A stretch of 64,000 nucleotides of DNA from Cephalopachus bancanus (GCA_027257055.1 JAPVLO010000054.1:3472001-3536000); one strand, 5' to 3'. Shown: positions 33,959-46,483, numbered from the stretch's first letter. Made by a program: numbers and translations. The notes: generated by a model from the letters alone, not told the origin.

Positions 33959-34310
33959 AGATAGAAAGAATCCCAGTATACTTATAAGGCAGATGGCAAG
34001 TTAGCATCTTAATTAAAAACTATTTTCCTGCCAAAAAAAAAAGACAGCTGCATTCTTGCCTAATTGCTAGGGTTATGTTTTCTCAGACTGTATGCCATCT
34101 TAATCAGGTAAGACTGACAAAGATAACACTCCTGGGAGGCTACAGATGGTCCTTGTATTACTTTCTGTCCCCTTGATATCCATTTATGAAGGCCACTCAA
34201 AAGATACTCCTTTCTGTAAAGGAAGTGTTTTGATTTTTGGGGTCTTCTGGCTGGCATATTTGGTTACTTATACTTTCTTTATCTTTGCTGTCAATGGAGT
34301 TACTTCTGCT

Positions 34311-34312
<2 letters not shown>
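33959..34312. other. Unique DNA, no gene seen
   Basis: No named repeat, and the 65-codon antisense frame at 34060-34257 has no domain. Confidence 0.5.

Positions 34313-34359
<47 letters not shown>
34313..34359. repeat. (CA)n microsatellite
   Basis: About 23 uninterrupted CA units in AT-rich unique DNA. Confidence 0.97.
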
Positions 34360-35965
34360 ATTTAAAGCAATGCTTGATACATCTTATTTTGAATTAGGGT
34401 TTTTAAAAATAGTGTTTCCATTTGGATTCATATTATCTTTTTGTTCTCTATTATGACTTCATTTTCCTTTTCACTATTCATTGATCTTTAAATATCTCAG
34501 TAACTTTTATCTAGTTGAATCTTTTATTTTTATTTATATATAATTTAACTGTCCTCATTCCTGTTTTCTTTTTAATGATAATCTTTGTTGCCTTCATGTT
34601 GTTCATTGTATTTTTCTACCACCTAAATTAGCCCATAATTAACTTATCTTTGTTTTAATATAGCTTTCATTTCTGTTTTACTTTTACTTTATTTTAATTT
34701 TATAACTTGTTTTTATACTTGTAGCATGAAGTCTGGGTTTTGGTGAATGGGGGTGCAACTCCATCTTAGATAGAAAGATTGTAGGTCTTTTTTCTTCCAA
34801 CCAACTCTGCAGGTCTCACTCTTAATGAAGATCATATTCTACTCAATGTTTATTCTCAACACACATACCTCATTAGGTATATGTCCAAAACACTTTTGAA
34901 GGACAGCCATGGCTCTCTCTGAAAGACAGCAGTGAAAAGAGAGAGTGTTTTCTGATGTCATGACTGACCACTTGCTCTAAAGTCCTTGAGGAGGGCAGCC
35001 AAGATACTCAGGGCTGCTTTGTGAAGAACTGATTGGTTCTTTCAATACCTCCCCCATACTGGTACTCTTCTCTTGGATGGGGCCAGAAATTATTGAAAAG
35101 TTCCAGATGTTCTTTGACAGTTCTAGTTGCTCTTTTGAAGTTGAGACTTTTGAAGATACATTTATTCACATTCAAGATTTTGAGTCTCAATCAGGTTTCT
35201 TGGTTGTGATTAACAAAAATAGGCTCTGGTTAACAAAAAATACATAGGATTTTGAATCATATGGACTGGGAAAGAAGGGTGCCAACGCAATTGTAAACTT
35301 ACTGATGGCAGATTTCTTGGCCTTGATGGGATAGTGAACTTGGTATGAAACAGTATATCTGAAATATGTTGGGAATAGCTTCAAGAAGCTTTTGGAAAGT
35401 TGAAAAACCTGGCTCAAAACACAGGCAAAATAAAACCAAGGAAGACTGGGTATCAGGAAGTCTTATCCAAGTTCGCACCACAGAAACCATCTGGTTAGGA
35501 AGCCAAGATTAGTGGTACTTTCACTATCCCATTAAGGCCAAGAATTCTTTCATCAATAAGTTTAGAACTTCTTGGCATTCCTCTTTCTCACCTCATAAGA
35601 TTCAATATCCTATGTATGAACATTCAACAGTACAGTTCTTGATTATCTTCTCTTACTCTGGCTGCCAGAGATAGGAAGACAGTAAACTTCCCATCTATTT
35701 CCATAGTGAGAGGCAGATTCTTAAAACAGAAAGTGTGTTCAGAAAATGGGAAATCAGTATTTTACAGATGTGTGTTACAAATGCTCCTAATACCAAGCAA
35801 GGTGTAAAGGCAGGAGATGTTTAGGGTAGGCTCAGCTCTTTGTTTTTCAAGTCACACCATATGAGCTAGTCTTTATTTATAAGTCTGGCTTCTTAGAGTA
35901 TCCCTTTTTGAAGTCTCTTTTCTATTGCTCCTTAAAATAATGTACTTATCAAGAGGACAAGCTAT
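34360..35965. other. Unique DNA, no gene seen
   Basis: About 1.6 kb. The first 350 bp are strongly T-rich on this strand. Antisense open frames of 60-76 codons at 35008-35490 overlap one another in different frames and show no recognised domain. Confidence 0.45.
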
Positions 35966-36076
35966 ATTTATTTTCTCTCTCTCTCTCTCTTTCTCTTTAT
36001 GGGATTGCCTATTTTTCTTTTTTTCTCTCTTTCTCCCTTCATTCCTTCCTCCCTTCCCTTCCCTCCTTCCTTTTCT
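35966..36076. repeat. CT-rich low-complexity tract
   Basis: Degenerate polypyrimidine run (CTCTCTCT, TTCTTTTTTTCTCTC, CCTTCCTCCC, CCTTCCCTCC) immediately before the 3' end of an antisense AluJ. It may be an expanded and mutated Alu poly(T) tail. Confidence 0.85.
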
Positions 36077-36358
36077 ATTTAGGGGTCTCACTCTGTCACC
36101 CAGGCTAGAAGGTGGAGGCATAATCATGTCTCATTGCACCCTTGACTCCTTGGACTCAGGCGATCCTTCTACCTCAGCCTCTCAAGTAGCTTAGACTTCT
36201 GGTGCAAGCCACTATGCTTGGCTATTTTTTTAATTTTTTTTTGTAGAGATGAGGTCTCGCTATGTTGCCCAGGCCGGTCTGGAACTCCTGAGCGCAAGCA
36301 GTCCTCCTGTTCCACCTCTCAGTGTTGAGATTACAGGCATGAGCCACTATGCCCAGCC
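36077..36358 (-). mobile_element. AluJ-type, antisense
   Basis: Older Alu: GGGGTCTCACTCTGTCACCC at the 3' end, TTTTTGTAGAGATGAGGTCT in the linker, and GAGCCACTATGCCCAGCC at the 5' end. It lacks the local-subtype CCAACTC and GCGGG marks, so it belongs to the ancestral primate J class. Confidence 0.92.
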
Positions 36359-36394
36359 AAGATTATATATTCTTTTTTATTATTTTGTATTTTT

Positions 36395-37291
36395 TAATTC
36401 ATTTTTTTATTTTAGAGATGTGGGGATCATCTCATCAGCAAAGAGGAATGACTTAACTTAGTCTTTTCCTTTTGGATACCCCTGATTTCCTTCTCTTGTC
36501 TGATTGCTCTAGCTAAGACTTCCAAAACTAGGGTGAAAAGGAGTGAGATTGGGCATCCTTGTGTTGTTCTGGTTTTGGGGGGAAATGTTTCCAGTTTCCA
36601 TCCATTTAGCAATATGCTAGCTGTGAGTTTATCGTAGGTGGTGCTTACTATTTTGAAATATGTTCCTTCTATGCCTAGGTGTTTGAGAGTTTTCATCAAG
36701 AAGGGATGCTGGCTTCTATCAAAAGCTTTTCTGCATCTAATGATTTAATCATGTGGTTCTTGTTTTTACATCCATTGATGTATTTAATTACATTTATGGT
36801 CTTGTGAATGTTGAACCAGTCTTGCATCCTGGGGATGAAGCCTACTTGGTCATGGTGGATGATTTTTGAGATGTGTTGTTGGATCCAACTTGCTAAGATC
36901 TTACTGAGAATTTTTGCATCTATGATCATTAGGAATATTGGCCTGTAGTTCTCTCTCTTTTTTTTTTTGTGGGATCTTTACCCAGTTTGGGTATCAGTAT
37001 GATGTTAGCTTCATAAAATGATTTGGGGAGAATTCTATCTTTCTCAATTGTCTGGAATACTTTCAATAGGATTGGTATCAGTTCCTCCTTGTACGTTTTT
37101 TAGAATTCTGCTGAAAATTCATCTGGTCCAGGGTTTTTTGTTTTGGGGGGTTTTTTTGTAGGTAGTTTTTTTAATGAAAGAGTCAATTTCCTGGTTGTTT
37201 TTGGTCTATTTAGTGTCTCAATGTTTTCTTGTTTCAGCCTTGGGAGGTTGTGTGATGTTAGAAAGTCCTCCATTTCATTTAGGTTATCAAG
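36395..37291 (-). mobile_element. Internally deleted L1, antisense
   Basis: Begins with the complement of an L1 3' tail (TTTTTTTATTTTAGAGATGTGGGG) and switches at about 36426 directly into ORF2 reverse transcriptase sequence (complement encoding the L-F-A-D-E region). It continues upstream through the [24 protein letters not shown] and LPRL blocks to about 37291. Roughly 1.9 kb of ORF2 C-terminus and 3' UTR is missing. It is otherwise most like L1-C in sequence. Confidence 0.88.
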
Positions 37292-37473
37292 TTATGCAGC
37301 TGTCTTAATGTTTGCTTTTGTTGTCTTTGATAACCAAAATACCCTTTCTAAAGTCCCTACTGTATACTGTATATATGTCAATATGAATTCCATCATTTTC
37401 ACACTAGCTATCTTATTTAATTTCTTCAACTAATCTGCTGAGGCTCAGTGATTCTCAAACACCATATATACAC

Positions 37474-37935
37474 TGTGTATTAGTTTCCTATTGCTGCTGT
37501 AACAAATGACCACAAACTTAGTGGCTTAAAATAAAGTTATTCTATTAAAATTTAGGAGTCCTCAAAAGCTAAACTGAATGTGTTAGGGTAGGGCTGATTC
37601 CCCTGGAAGCTCCAGGAAAGCAACGACTCCCTTGCCTGCTCCAGTGTCTAGAACCTGCCCTCATTTCCTGGTTCATAGCTGTGTCACAGTGCATTTTCTC
37701 CCTCTCCCTCCATCATCGCATTGCTTCTTCTCTGATTTCGACTCTTCTTGTGTCCCTTATGAATATAAGAACCACTGTGACTCTATCAGGTCACCTGGAG
37801 GATCCAGGACAATGTCCCCATCTAATGATCACTAATTTATTCACATCTACAAAGTCTATTTCACTATAAGTTAACATTTACAGATTCTGGGGCTTAGGAT
37901 ATAGACATCTTCAGGGGCCATTATTCAGGATAGCA
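37474..37935. mobile_element. MaLR/MLT-like solo LTR
   Basis: Opens TGTATTAGTTTCCTATTGC, GTAACAAATGACCACAAACT, TAGTGGCTTAAAA and ends GATTCTGGGGCTTAGGATAT, GACATCTTCAGGGGCCATTA. The class is well known in mammalian genomes; the exact family name is uncertain. No internal retroviral sequence is attached. Confidence 0.7.
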
Positions 37936-37959
37936 AAGACTGATCATGCCAGAATTTCC

Positions 37960-38106
37960 TAAGGAATAGTTTAGTTAGCAGTGTTGTATCAATATTAATT
38001 TCTCAATTTTGATCATTGTATTAAGATTATATATGTTACTATCAGGAGAAGGATAAAGGTTATGCATAAATTCCCTGTATTATTTTTTGGGAACACATCT
38101 GTAAGT

Positions 38107-38110
<4 letters not shown>
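37960..38110 (+). repeat. Old L1M 3' UTR fragment, sense
   Basis: GTTGTATCAATATTAATTTC, TTTTGATCATTGTATTAAGA and GGGAACACATCTGTAAGTC follow the order of the ancient L1M 3' UTR ('accaatgttaattt..gtaccatggttatg'). It runs into the TG tract. Confidence 0.65.

Positions 38111-38158
<48 letters not shown>
38111..38158. repeat. (TG)n microsatellite
   Basis: 24 uninterrupted TG units. Confidence 0.97.
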
Positions 38159-38159
<1 letters not shown>

Positions 38160-38334
38160 TCTATATTTGAGGATATAAATAACACCAATGAATTTCCAGA
38201 GTGGTTAAAAGGTACTCAGGTCCCTCCCTGGATTATAGAATCATTCTCTAGAAATGGAGCCTAAGAATTTTAGACATGCAAATAATCCTGTTTCACAGCC
38301 AAGTTTGAGCACTGCTGACTTCAAGATGATGCCA

Positions 38335-38520
38335 GTACTATTCAATGTGTGGTCCATCATCATCAATATCACCTGAGGTCTTATTAGAAATGCAAATTCT
38401 CAGGCACCACCCAAGACCTACCAATCAGGGCCTGACATAGGCATGAAGCCCAGGAATCCTGTGCTTGAACAACTTTTCCATATGTTTCTTCTGCACACCA
38501 AACTGATAAGCAGTGGATTG
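38335..38520 (+). mobile_element. MER5A-type hAT element
   Basis: ATTCAATGTGTGGTCCATC, AATATCACCTGAGGTCTTAT, TAGAAATGCAAATTCTCAGG and CACCACCCAAGACCTACCAA match the non-autonomous hAT-Charlie MER5A order. Confidence 0.82.
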
Positions 38521-38559
38521 CACATTTGAAGCATCATGAAACATAGCTATTACTTCTCC

Positions 38560-38675
38560 AGTGTTTGCAACCTGAAGTAACTGAGGCTCAGTTAAATGTG
38601 ATACTCAAGGTAACATAGCTGATAAGTGCCAAAACTGGGACAAAATTCCAAATTTGACTGGAATCCTCATCAAAT
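38560..38675 (-). repeat. MIR fragment, antisense
   Basis: TAACTGAGGCTCAGTTAAAT, ACTCAAGGTAACATAGCTG, ATAAGTGCCAAAACTGGGAC is the antisense MIR core. Confidence 0.75.
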
Positions 38676-41595
38676 TTTTATTTATTTCTGATATTTCACC
38701 TTTAGTCTTAACGCATTAAAGTCTTTCTGAAAATGAAATATGTTACTCTGCTTGGATAAATCATGAAGACATTAAGAATGAATGAGGTGACAGTCATTCA
38801 TTAAACATGACTAAGGTGGCCTGTCATCATTAGATACTTGAGGGAAAGAGACCCAGAATTGTTGGCTGGTTGGCCAAACCAAAACCTGATATTGTAGATC
38901 ATGCATACATTTACCCAAGCATGTATTTCAAAAATTTCAGTCCAAGTAGTCCTTCCTTCAATTATTTTTATTTTATTGTTTCTATAAGTATATTCATTCA
39001 CTTCTCAGACATAACTTCCCAAGAATAAGACTCACAAAAAATGATATCTTATACATGGAGGAAGAACAAAGGAGGTAGGCCCACATGTATACTAGGAGGA
39101 AGAACCTATTCCCACTCCAAATCCACTGCCTACTTTTTGGGGATCAGTACATTCAAAGACCTAAAAAGCAAAAAGGGACATTTGGTAAGGCACCTCAAAG
39201 CAAAGAGTTAATAAGCCGCAAAGCAACACTCTAAGTGGTTGGTTGTCATAGCAGAGTACAACGTCTGATTGTCATGCTAATGCTACCCTAGCATCTGACA
39301 TTTTCTCCAGTACCATTCTTCACCCTGGTCTACCTCAGGTAGAAAAGATGAAATGGAATGATTGACAGCTGACACTAGAGAAGAGGCAGGGCCCTAAGGC
39401 AGTGAGAAGAGGAGGTAGAAATTTAAAACATCCAAAGGAAGAAATAATTTTCTCCTAGTGACATTGAGAACAGTAGTTAACAGAGAGAGCTCTGTGTGGT
39501 GTGAGTTGTGGTGGTCCATACACACTGAGGGTTGGAAGAACAAGTGAGTGGAGGAGCAGAGCCACTTGCACATTCTACTTCAACTGTGGATTCAATGTGA
39601 GTTATAAGATATAAACCAAACCTGAAAGACTTTTCCATTCATTTTCCTGTGCTTGAGTGTTGACCAGTTGATTGCAAGGATGTTTAATGACTCTAACCCC
39701 CATCCTATCCATAGGCGATGAGTTCTGTGAGAACAGTAAGGTAGGCATAAGGTAGGAGGGCATAAAGCCCTGAGGTAGGTTTGATGAGAGAAGAAAATCA
39801 ACTTTCCCTAAGCCTAGGGAGCTCAGTGGGTTAGCCTACACCTAACATAAGGGCCTCACAACCAGGCCATCCTCTTTGGCCAGCACTCAAGGACTTGGCT
39901 CTCTGTACTGTGTGAGATAGTAGCCTACCTTCCGATCAGAACATTTCCAAATGCCAATGACTCTTCAAAGGCTTACTTATATCTAATCCTCATTTTCACA
40001 GTCCATGAAACTTCTGGCTATGGAGAAACTCAGTTAACTTCTGAAGGGACAAAGAAGTGAAAAGTAAATTCCAAAAATGATTCTGGGCCTTGTATGGGAA
40101 ATTGTTCAACAATTTCCATCATTAGCACCAGCATCCTGATTAGAATAAATTTTGAAGTGCTTTGTAAACCACTCAAGTACTTAGCAGTTCCTGCTTAGGA
40201 ATGGAAGCTAAAAGCAGATTGGGAGGTAGGGAAAAATATGCTCTACCCTCTATCTGGCTGTCCTGACATGTTGACTACCTTCCAGACTACCTGATTAAAT
40301 ATGGACCTAAATTTGTCACTGACCTGTTTTCACATCTCTGGTATAGGTAGTTAATGTAAGCCCAGTGCTCTGTGGATTATTTTTGTGTGAAACTTGGGGT
40401 TGGCCTCTTCTGTTTTTCATATCTGAATTTTTCAAACTGTAGCCTGTGATTCTAATTGTTGTCCAAAGTAGGTAATGACCTAATAGCATGGGGAGAAAAG
40501 AAAACTGGGAAGATCCAAGCAAAGAAAACAAGATTTATTTACCTCTAAGAATGATCTCATACACATGCTACTACCAGATGCCCACAGAGAACACAAAAGG
40601 CCAAGGAAAAGTCTAGAAATCGTTGACCTGACCTGACTCCATTCAAAACTTTCGAGATGCCATAGCCCTGCACTGATATTGAGAACAATTCTCACTCCAT
40701 TACCGTTTCAGCCCCCTTGAGTCTGGGAAGCTCTTTGGTGAAGTGTTCAATGCCTAGAATTCTAGAACAGGGTAAATGAAAATAAAACACATAGCTCCTG
40801 GCCTTAAAGAATGTATAGTGTAATGAGGAAAGACAAATAAACATATTTATAAGACAGTATGATAGGGGCTATGATGGAGATGAGCTTATGTCACAGGAGT
40901 TAGAGAAGATGGCAGCCAACCAGAAGGGCACGGCTCAAGAGCTGAAAGGGAGCAAGAGAGAAAGTGGGTAGGGGAAGACAATGAACCAATTTGGGGTTTT
41001 GTAATCCAATGAGGTTTTCTTCTTCATATTTTCAGAAGGTAATATCTGAGAAACAGCCTGTGTTTCTCACCAAAGCCTAGGTCCTGGAGAAGAGCTATCC
41101 TTCCCTGAGGCTTTGAGGAGAGGGAGGAAGGAACTTTACTGAGCTAATGGCGACAGGAGCCTTCTTTAATGAGTAGAATCTTGTAAGACAGGTTACACTA
41201 GAGTCTCCTGCGACCTTTTTCTATATTGCTTCCCACCATACCTAACAATGTCTCTGACTCCATCTTCACAATTTCCCATCTACTCCCATCTTTTGGCCTC
41301 TACTCTTGCTTAAAGAACACCATCCAGATTCTGTTCATGATTCTCCTGGTGGTCCGTAGTAACAGGCTCAGAGCCAGCCTACTGAGTCCAGTGCATCTCA
41401 CTAGTGCTGCCAGATGAGTATCTGCAAAATGTGGCTACTGACAGCTGTGTCCTCAGCTCAGTGGCTCTCCAATGCCTCTGTGAAAGAGCTTCTTCAACAC
41501 ATGGACCCAACTTCACCCTATGCAACAACCAAATAGTTGTCCATGCTATTTTCTTTCAAGGCCTGACTCAAATGCTCTTCATTCGTTGTTGCTGT
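38676..41595. other. Mostly unique DNA, no gene seen
   Basis: About 2.9 kb. A weak L2-like patch lies near 40730-40870 (TCCTGGCCTTAAAGAATGTA, then AAGACAAATAAACATATTTA). No exon with convincing splice sites was found. Open frames stay under 75 codons. Confidence 0.45.
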
Positions 41596-42010
41596 TTTCT
41601 TAACTTTGTTTTTTAAAAAAATGTTATAAGTTCACATGGGAACTATTAAGACAGTGTGAAAGGATATGAGGAAAAAAGAATATCTCCTTTCACCACTGAT
41701 GCTCCCTCCTCTTCCCTCACTTTCCCAGAGGCAACAATGCAACCAGCTTTGAAGATATCTATAAGCATATCTCTGTCCCCTCTATTTAAATTAATAATAT
41801 CATACTACATACACTTTTCTGCACTTAGTTTATGTCACCTAAGGTCCTAGAGATTGTTCTGTACCCATGTACATAGATAGAACTTCCTCATTCCTCTTAA
41901 AGACTGCATCATACTCCATTATAAAATGTATTGTCATTTAATCACTACACTGCTAACAATTTGATTAGTCCAGTCTTTTGATACTAAAAATGATGCTAAA
42001 TTATACATTC
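41596..42010 (-). repeat. Old L1M fragment, antisense
   Basis: GAGATTGTTCTGTACCCATG, AACTTCCTCATTCCTCTT, GCATCATACTCCATTATAAA and AGTCCAGTCTTTTGATACTA match the complement of an ancient L1 3' part. No frame remains. Confidence 0.7.
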
Positions 42011-42379
42011 TAGCTCTAGTCAGATAAATATTTTTACAATAAAGTTAATGAAGCTCAAATTTCAGGACCTCTCCCTTGCACAGGTTCATGGGTAATTTTT
42101 TTTTTTTTTTTCATAAAGAGGGAGCCACAAAATTGTAGATGCTCAAAAAACTTGGACCAGCATCTGGATATACCATACATTTTCTATGACAGCAGATCAA
42201 AGTGCATGTGAATATTACAATTTGGATGATGTTGCTGAAATCTAACATCAAGTCTGTGAGCTATGCTGATGAAAAAACTCTCTTCTCTTCCTTAGCATTT
42301 CCATGGCCTTCCACTGGCACTTCTAGTAGGATACATCCCTTTAAGCCTTGTGTTAGCTATTCAGGTACTTTTAAAAAAT

Positions 42380-42505
42380 CTTCTTCATAAGGGTATAAGC
42401 ACCTTGAAGTCAGTACTCAAGTTTTCTCTCTCTCTGTCTTCTACAACAACATTTGAGTGCCTAGCAAGAGGACTTTCTTATAGCAGACACTCAAATGTTT
42501 TTAAA
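42380..42505 (+). repeat. L2 3'-end fragment, sense
   Basis: ATAAGGGTATAAGCACCTTG, CTCTGTCTTCTACAAC, GAGTGCCTAGCAAGAGG and ATAGCAGACACTCAAATGTT follow the L2 3' end, strongly diverged. Confidence 0.55.
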
Positions 42506-43289
42506 ATCTGCTTGAAGTCATTTTTGGATGTGGATATATTGCATAATCAATCAGTTACTAAAATACTTATAAAGTGAATAAATAAACCACTTCAACATCA
42601 CTTAAAGTACAATTTGAATTTGGATACTGTCCATGAGATACCAACTCTGCCAACTTTGCAGGTTTAATGACTGCTCTTTCCATTATTAAAGTCGTGTAAA
42701 AATAGTTTCTAGCAATGAACTAAGGGCAAAGACCTGCAAAATATTATCTAATTTGCCCTTTCCTTACCAGTTAATATTAAACCATCGATATTACAGTCTA
42801 AATACAACCCTGCATATGAATTTGCAAATATGAAAAAGAATAAAAATCTTATTGAAGCTGAAACACATACTGGCTCCTGTTTTCTTATTATCTTTAACAA
42901 GGGATCTACTATTTTCCAATAGAGGCAAATTTCACTTGTTAACATAGTTCCTTACAAAAGCAACACCAGTTCCTTTAAAGGCTCTTCTATTTATATGTAG
43001 TGTTCATCAATCAATTCAGAGGCATTCACATTAGGGTGACCAGAATATGTGGGTATTAAATTGAGTAAGATATCAAATTTATCATTTTAAGCAATACAAA
43101 GTTTAGCGATCTAGAGTTAGTGCTAAAGTTATTGTTTATCCTTGATCTAAACAAAAACTTATGATAGAGGATCACAGGACTCCATCATCATCATGTTAAT
43201 CTTACCCTCTTTGTCAGCTGATCTTAACCTGATTCCAACTTCACTGGTCCCTCCATCTTCCTAATATCTCTGTTTTCTCTTTCATTATT

Positions 43290-43402
43290 CCTAGTAGTTC
43301 ACTGACTTTGATATGCATCAAAATCCCCTGGGAAGTCTGTTAAAAACATAGTTTCCCAGTCCCATCCCTACAGTGTCTGATTCAGTAATTTCTCTAGACT
43401 CT
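43290..43402. mobile_element. hAT-type element fragment
   Basis: CAAAATCCCCTGGGAAGTCT, GTTAAAAACATAGTTTCCCA and GTGTCTGATTCAGTAATTTC have the layout of a MER-type non-autonomous hAT element. It abuts a second one on the right. Confidence 0.65.
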
Positions 43403-43404
43403 CC

Positions 43405-43562
43405 CACTCAAAATGTGGTCCTTGAAACATAATCTTGACATCACCAGTGAGTGTTAGAAACTCATACTCTCAGGCCTTATCCCAGCACTACTAATTTAGA
43501 ATCCATACATAGATGAGCTTCCCTGTGAGAATCATATACATGATAAAGTTGGAGAAGCATTG
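43405..43562 (+). mobile_element. MER5A-type hAT element
   Basis: CACTCAAAATGTGGTCCTTG, ACATCACCAGTGAGTGTTAG, AAACTCATACTCTCAGGCC and the closing GTTGGAGAAGCATTGA follow MER5A. Confidence 0.72.
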
Positions 43563-43669
43563 AGCTTTACATCCTCCCTTACTTCCAGTTTCTTTTCAGT
43601 TTATCTCCTTGATTCTATCCCCTCTTATCCATCCAAAGACATTATTCTTTAAATCACCTCTTTATTTTC

Positions 43670-43810
43670 TTATACATTCACTGTACATGGTGCTTGAAAT
43701 TTGCCAGTGAGTGAGTCAAACAAATTTCCTGCCATTATGGAGTTTATACTGTTTATATTTTCTTTGAGAAGACAGAACACAAATAAAACCAACAAGTGAA
43801 ATAAAGTAGG
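43670..43810 (-). repeat. L2-like fragment, antisense
   Basis: CATGGTGCTTGAAATTTGCC, CAAATTTCCTGCCATTATGG, AGTTTATACTG, then AACACAAATAAAACC resembles the antisense L2 3' region. Family call is tentative. Confidence 0.5.
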
Positions 43811-43864
43811 TAATGATTGAAATAAGAATGAAATAAGCACAGTAAGATGAGAATGAGGTAGGTC

Positions 43865-43985
43865 CTATTACAGTATTATTCTTGTTCTATGGATGAGAAA
43901 ACTGAGATTGGCTTGACACAATTGGGTGAGGGGAATACAAATAGTAAAAGGCAGACTCAAATCTCTCTAATGCCAGACCCTGTGG
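43865..43985 (-). repeat. MIR fragment, antisense
   Basis: ATGGATGAGAAAACTGAGAT, CAATTGGGTGAGGGGAATAC, AATAGTAAAAGGCAGACTCA is a diverged antisense MIR core. Confidence 0.65.
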
Positions 43986-44526
43986 TCTTGTTTTATATTT
44001 TTATTTTCTTTTAATTTTTCTTTATTTATCTCTTTTGTCCTAACCTCAGAACCTGCCCCTGTGGCCTTACTCACTCTGCAATATTACTTTATTGAAAGAC
44101 CAGGTGGGATTCATCCACAGTCCCTCTCTGACCAGCTTTGCTCCCATTTTCTCAGTATTTCTGACCCCTTTACTTGCAATTCTAGATTTTTGCTCTAGTA
44201 AGTTTTGACATATTTACCAAGCTCTGATCCTGGCACCAAAACTATATTTTCCCATCTTTAGGCTTCTCACACAGTGGTGGGGAGAGCAACAATGTAACCT
44301 TTCATCCCCACCCCAAAAAGTCCAATTATCCCTTCCCTGGATAAGGAAATTGGACACTGCTGGCCATTTTGTCCATAATTTAAGAATCCCATCATCTCGT
44401 CTAAAAAAAGAAGAAGAAACTGCTTTTCTGTGTCTAAAAATTATCAATAGTTAGTGTCTTCTTGATTTTTCCCAGAGGTAAAACTGATCATAACATATAA
44501 ACCCAGAGTACAGAACAGATGCAATC

Positions 44527-44866
44527 TTTTTTTTTTTAAGATACGGGGTACAATTCAGGATTAAGTACATAAGTGGTCACCATACAGATGAAATTTGGGT
44601 TTCCCTTTGGTTCCCACTTCACCCGGTTTGAGATCAGGTACCCTTATTGTTATGTGCCACCCACTCCGCCCTGGCAGTGTCCCACTACTGCCAATCACTT
44701 TCTTATAGTATTATGATAAATGTTCAGGGTCTGCTTATGAGTAAGAACATGTGGTACTCAGTTCTTTGTTTCTGTGATAGATCACTGAGTATCATAGACT
44801 CTAAATCCATCCAAGTTGCTGTGAAGTCCATAACTTTGTCCTTCTTTAAGACTGTGTAATATTTTA
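44527..44866 (-). mobile_element. 5'-truncated L1 3' end, antisense
   Basis: Poly(T), then the complement of the L1-C-type 3' UTR (TTAAGATACGGGGTACAATT) and of the last ORF2 codons (Y-H-M-F upstream of the stop). The complement reads KDKVMDFTATWMDLESMILS. About 340 bp. No TSD resolved. Confidence 0.9.
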
Positions 44867-45076
44867 TCTGAAATTCAGAAAATGAAAACTGTTCTACGTT
44901 ACTCAGCCACAGTTGATACCAGTTAACTTCAGGCAAGTACCTTCCCAAAGAAGTGTTTAATTTTCTGAGGTACTATGCTAAAATACCCTCACCCAACTTT
45001 GATTTCCTCAAATGTTGATACCAATTATTATTTAACAGAAATATTCAAGTACAAAAATATTCTAACAGATAATATG

Positions 45077-45384
45077 TCCATCTGGGTGTGATGGCTTATG
45101 CCTGTAATGCCACCACTTTGGGAGGCTGAGGCAGGAGGACTACTTGAGCACAGGTGTTTGAGACCAGCCTGGGCACCATAGCAAGACCCCATCTCTAGAA
45201 ATAAATAATAACAAATAAAAACCTAACCAGGCATGGTGGTGCATGCCTATAGTCCCAGCTACTCAGGAGGCTGAGGCAGAAGAATTGCCTGAGTTCAGGA
45301 GATCAAGGCTGTGGCAAGCCATGATCACACCACTGCATATTCACCTGACAACAGAGTGAGACCCCAACTCAATAATAACAATAA
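45077..45384 (+). mobile_element. AluJ-type, sense
   Basis: TGGCTTATGCCTGTAATGCC, GTTTGAGACCAGCCTGGGCA, AACCAGGCATGGTGGTGCAT and AGAGTGAGACCCCAACTC. The left arm keeps the ancestral TTTGAGACCAGCC, not the local GGGTTCGAGACCC. The tail is an interrupted A-rich run. Confidence 0.92.
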
Positions 45385-46089
45385 GTCTGAAATACTTTGT
45401 ACATACTTGCTCCCAGACAGTATTTTGCAACTCTGTCCATATTTAAATATTATAACTGTAAATATAGTGCATGTCTTTCACAGCTTTATTAGGGCATAAT
45501 TTACATACAATAAAACTGCGTGTTAAATGTATACAACGTGTAAGTTTGGACATATGCATTCACCCTTAATACAATCATCACAATCAAGGTAATAAACATA
45601 CCCACCACCTCCAAAGGCTTCTTTGTGTCCCTTTTTGTCTCTGTTTTAGATTTTCATTTGTTGTGATAAGAAAGAACACTTAACATGAACTCTACCTTCT
45701 TATATATTTTTAAGTACACAATCCTGCGTTATTAACTTAGGCTTAGGCACTGTGTTGTACAGGGATCTCGAGAAGTTATTTGTCTTGAATAACTGAACTT
45801 TATACACATTCATCACCCACTCCCCACTTCTCCCTTCCCCAAGGCCCTGGGAACTATCATTCTGTTTTCTGCTTTAAGGGTTTGACTATTTTAGAGACTT
45901 CATGTAAGTGGAATCATACAGTATTTGTCCTGTGACTGGCTCATTCCACTTAGCATAACGTTCTCCAGCTCCATCTATATTATCATAAGTAGCATTTTCT
46001 TTTTTAAAGCTGAATAATATTTCACTGTATATAAACACTACATTTTTCAAAAACCAATTCATCTGTAGATGGACATTTGGGTTGTTTCC

Positions 46090-46483
46090 TGCTTTAGTTT
46101 GGATTTTTGACCCTTCAAACCTCCTGCTGAAATGTGATCCCCAAGTGGATGGTGAGTTTAATAGGAGGTGTTTGGGTCATGGGGCAGATCCCTCATGATG
46201 GCTTGGTGCCCTCCTCATGGTGACGAGTTCTCCCTCTATAAGTTTAGGAGAAAGCTGGATGTTTAAAACGAGCCTGGCACCTTTCTCTTTCTCTCTTTCC
46301 CGCTCTCTCACCGTGTAATCTTTGCACACCCTGCTGTCTGCTTCCACCATGAATAGATGAAGTCTGAGACCTTCACCAAAATCAGTTGTTGGTGCCATGC
46401 TTCTTGTACAGCCTGCAGAACCATGAGCCAAAAAAACCTCTTTATAAATCATCCGGTCTCCGGTATTCCTTTACAGCAAAAAA
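46090..46483 (+). mobile_element. MST/THE1-type MaLR solo LTR
   Basis: 394-bp LTR inserted in the old L1M, with a 5-bp TSD TTTCC (46085-46089 and 46484-46488). Marks: GAAATGTGATCCCCAAGTGG, GGTGTTTGGGTCATGGGGCA, GATCCCTCATGATGGCTTGG, ATGCTTCTTGTACAGCCTGC, AGAACCATGAGCCAAAAAAA. No internal region is present, so the provirus was lost by LTR-LTR recombination. Confidence 0.93.

Noticed and set aside
46090..46483. Complete endogenous retrovirus-like element
   Set aside because: Only a single LTR with a 5-bp TSD is present; no internal region, so it is a solo LTR.
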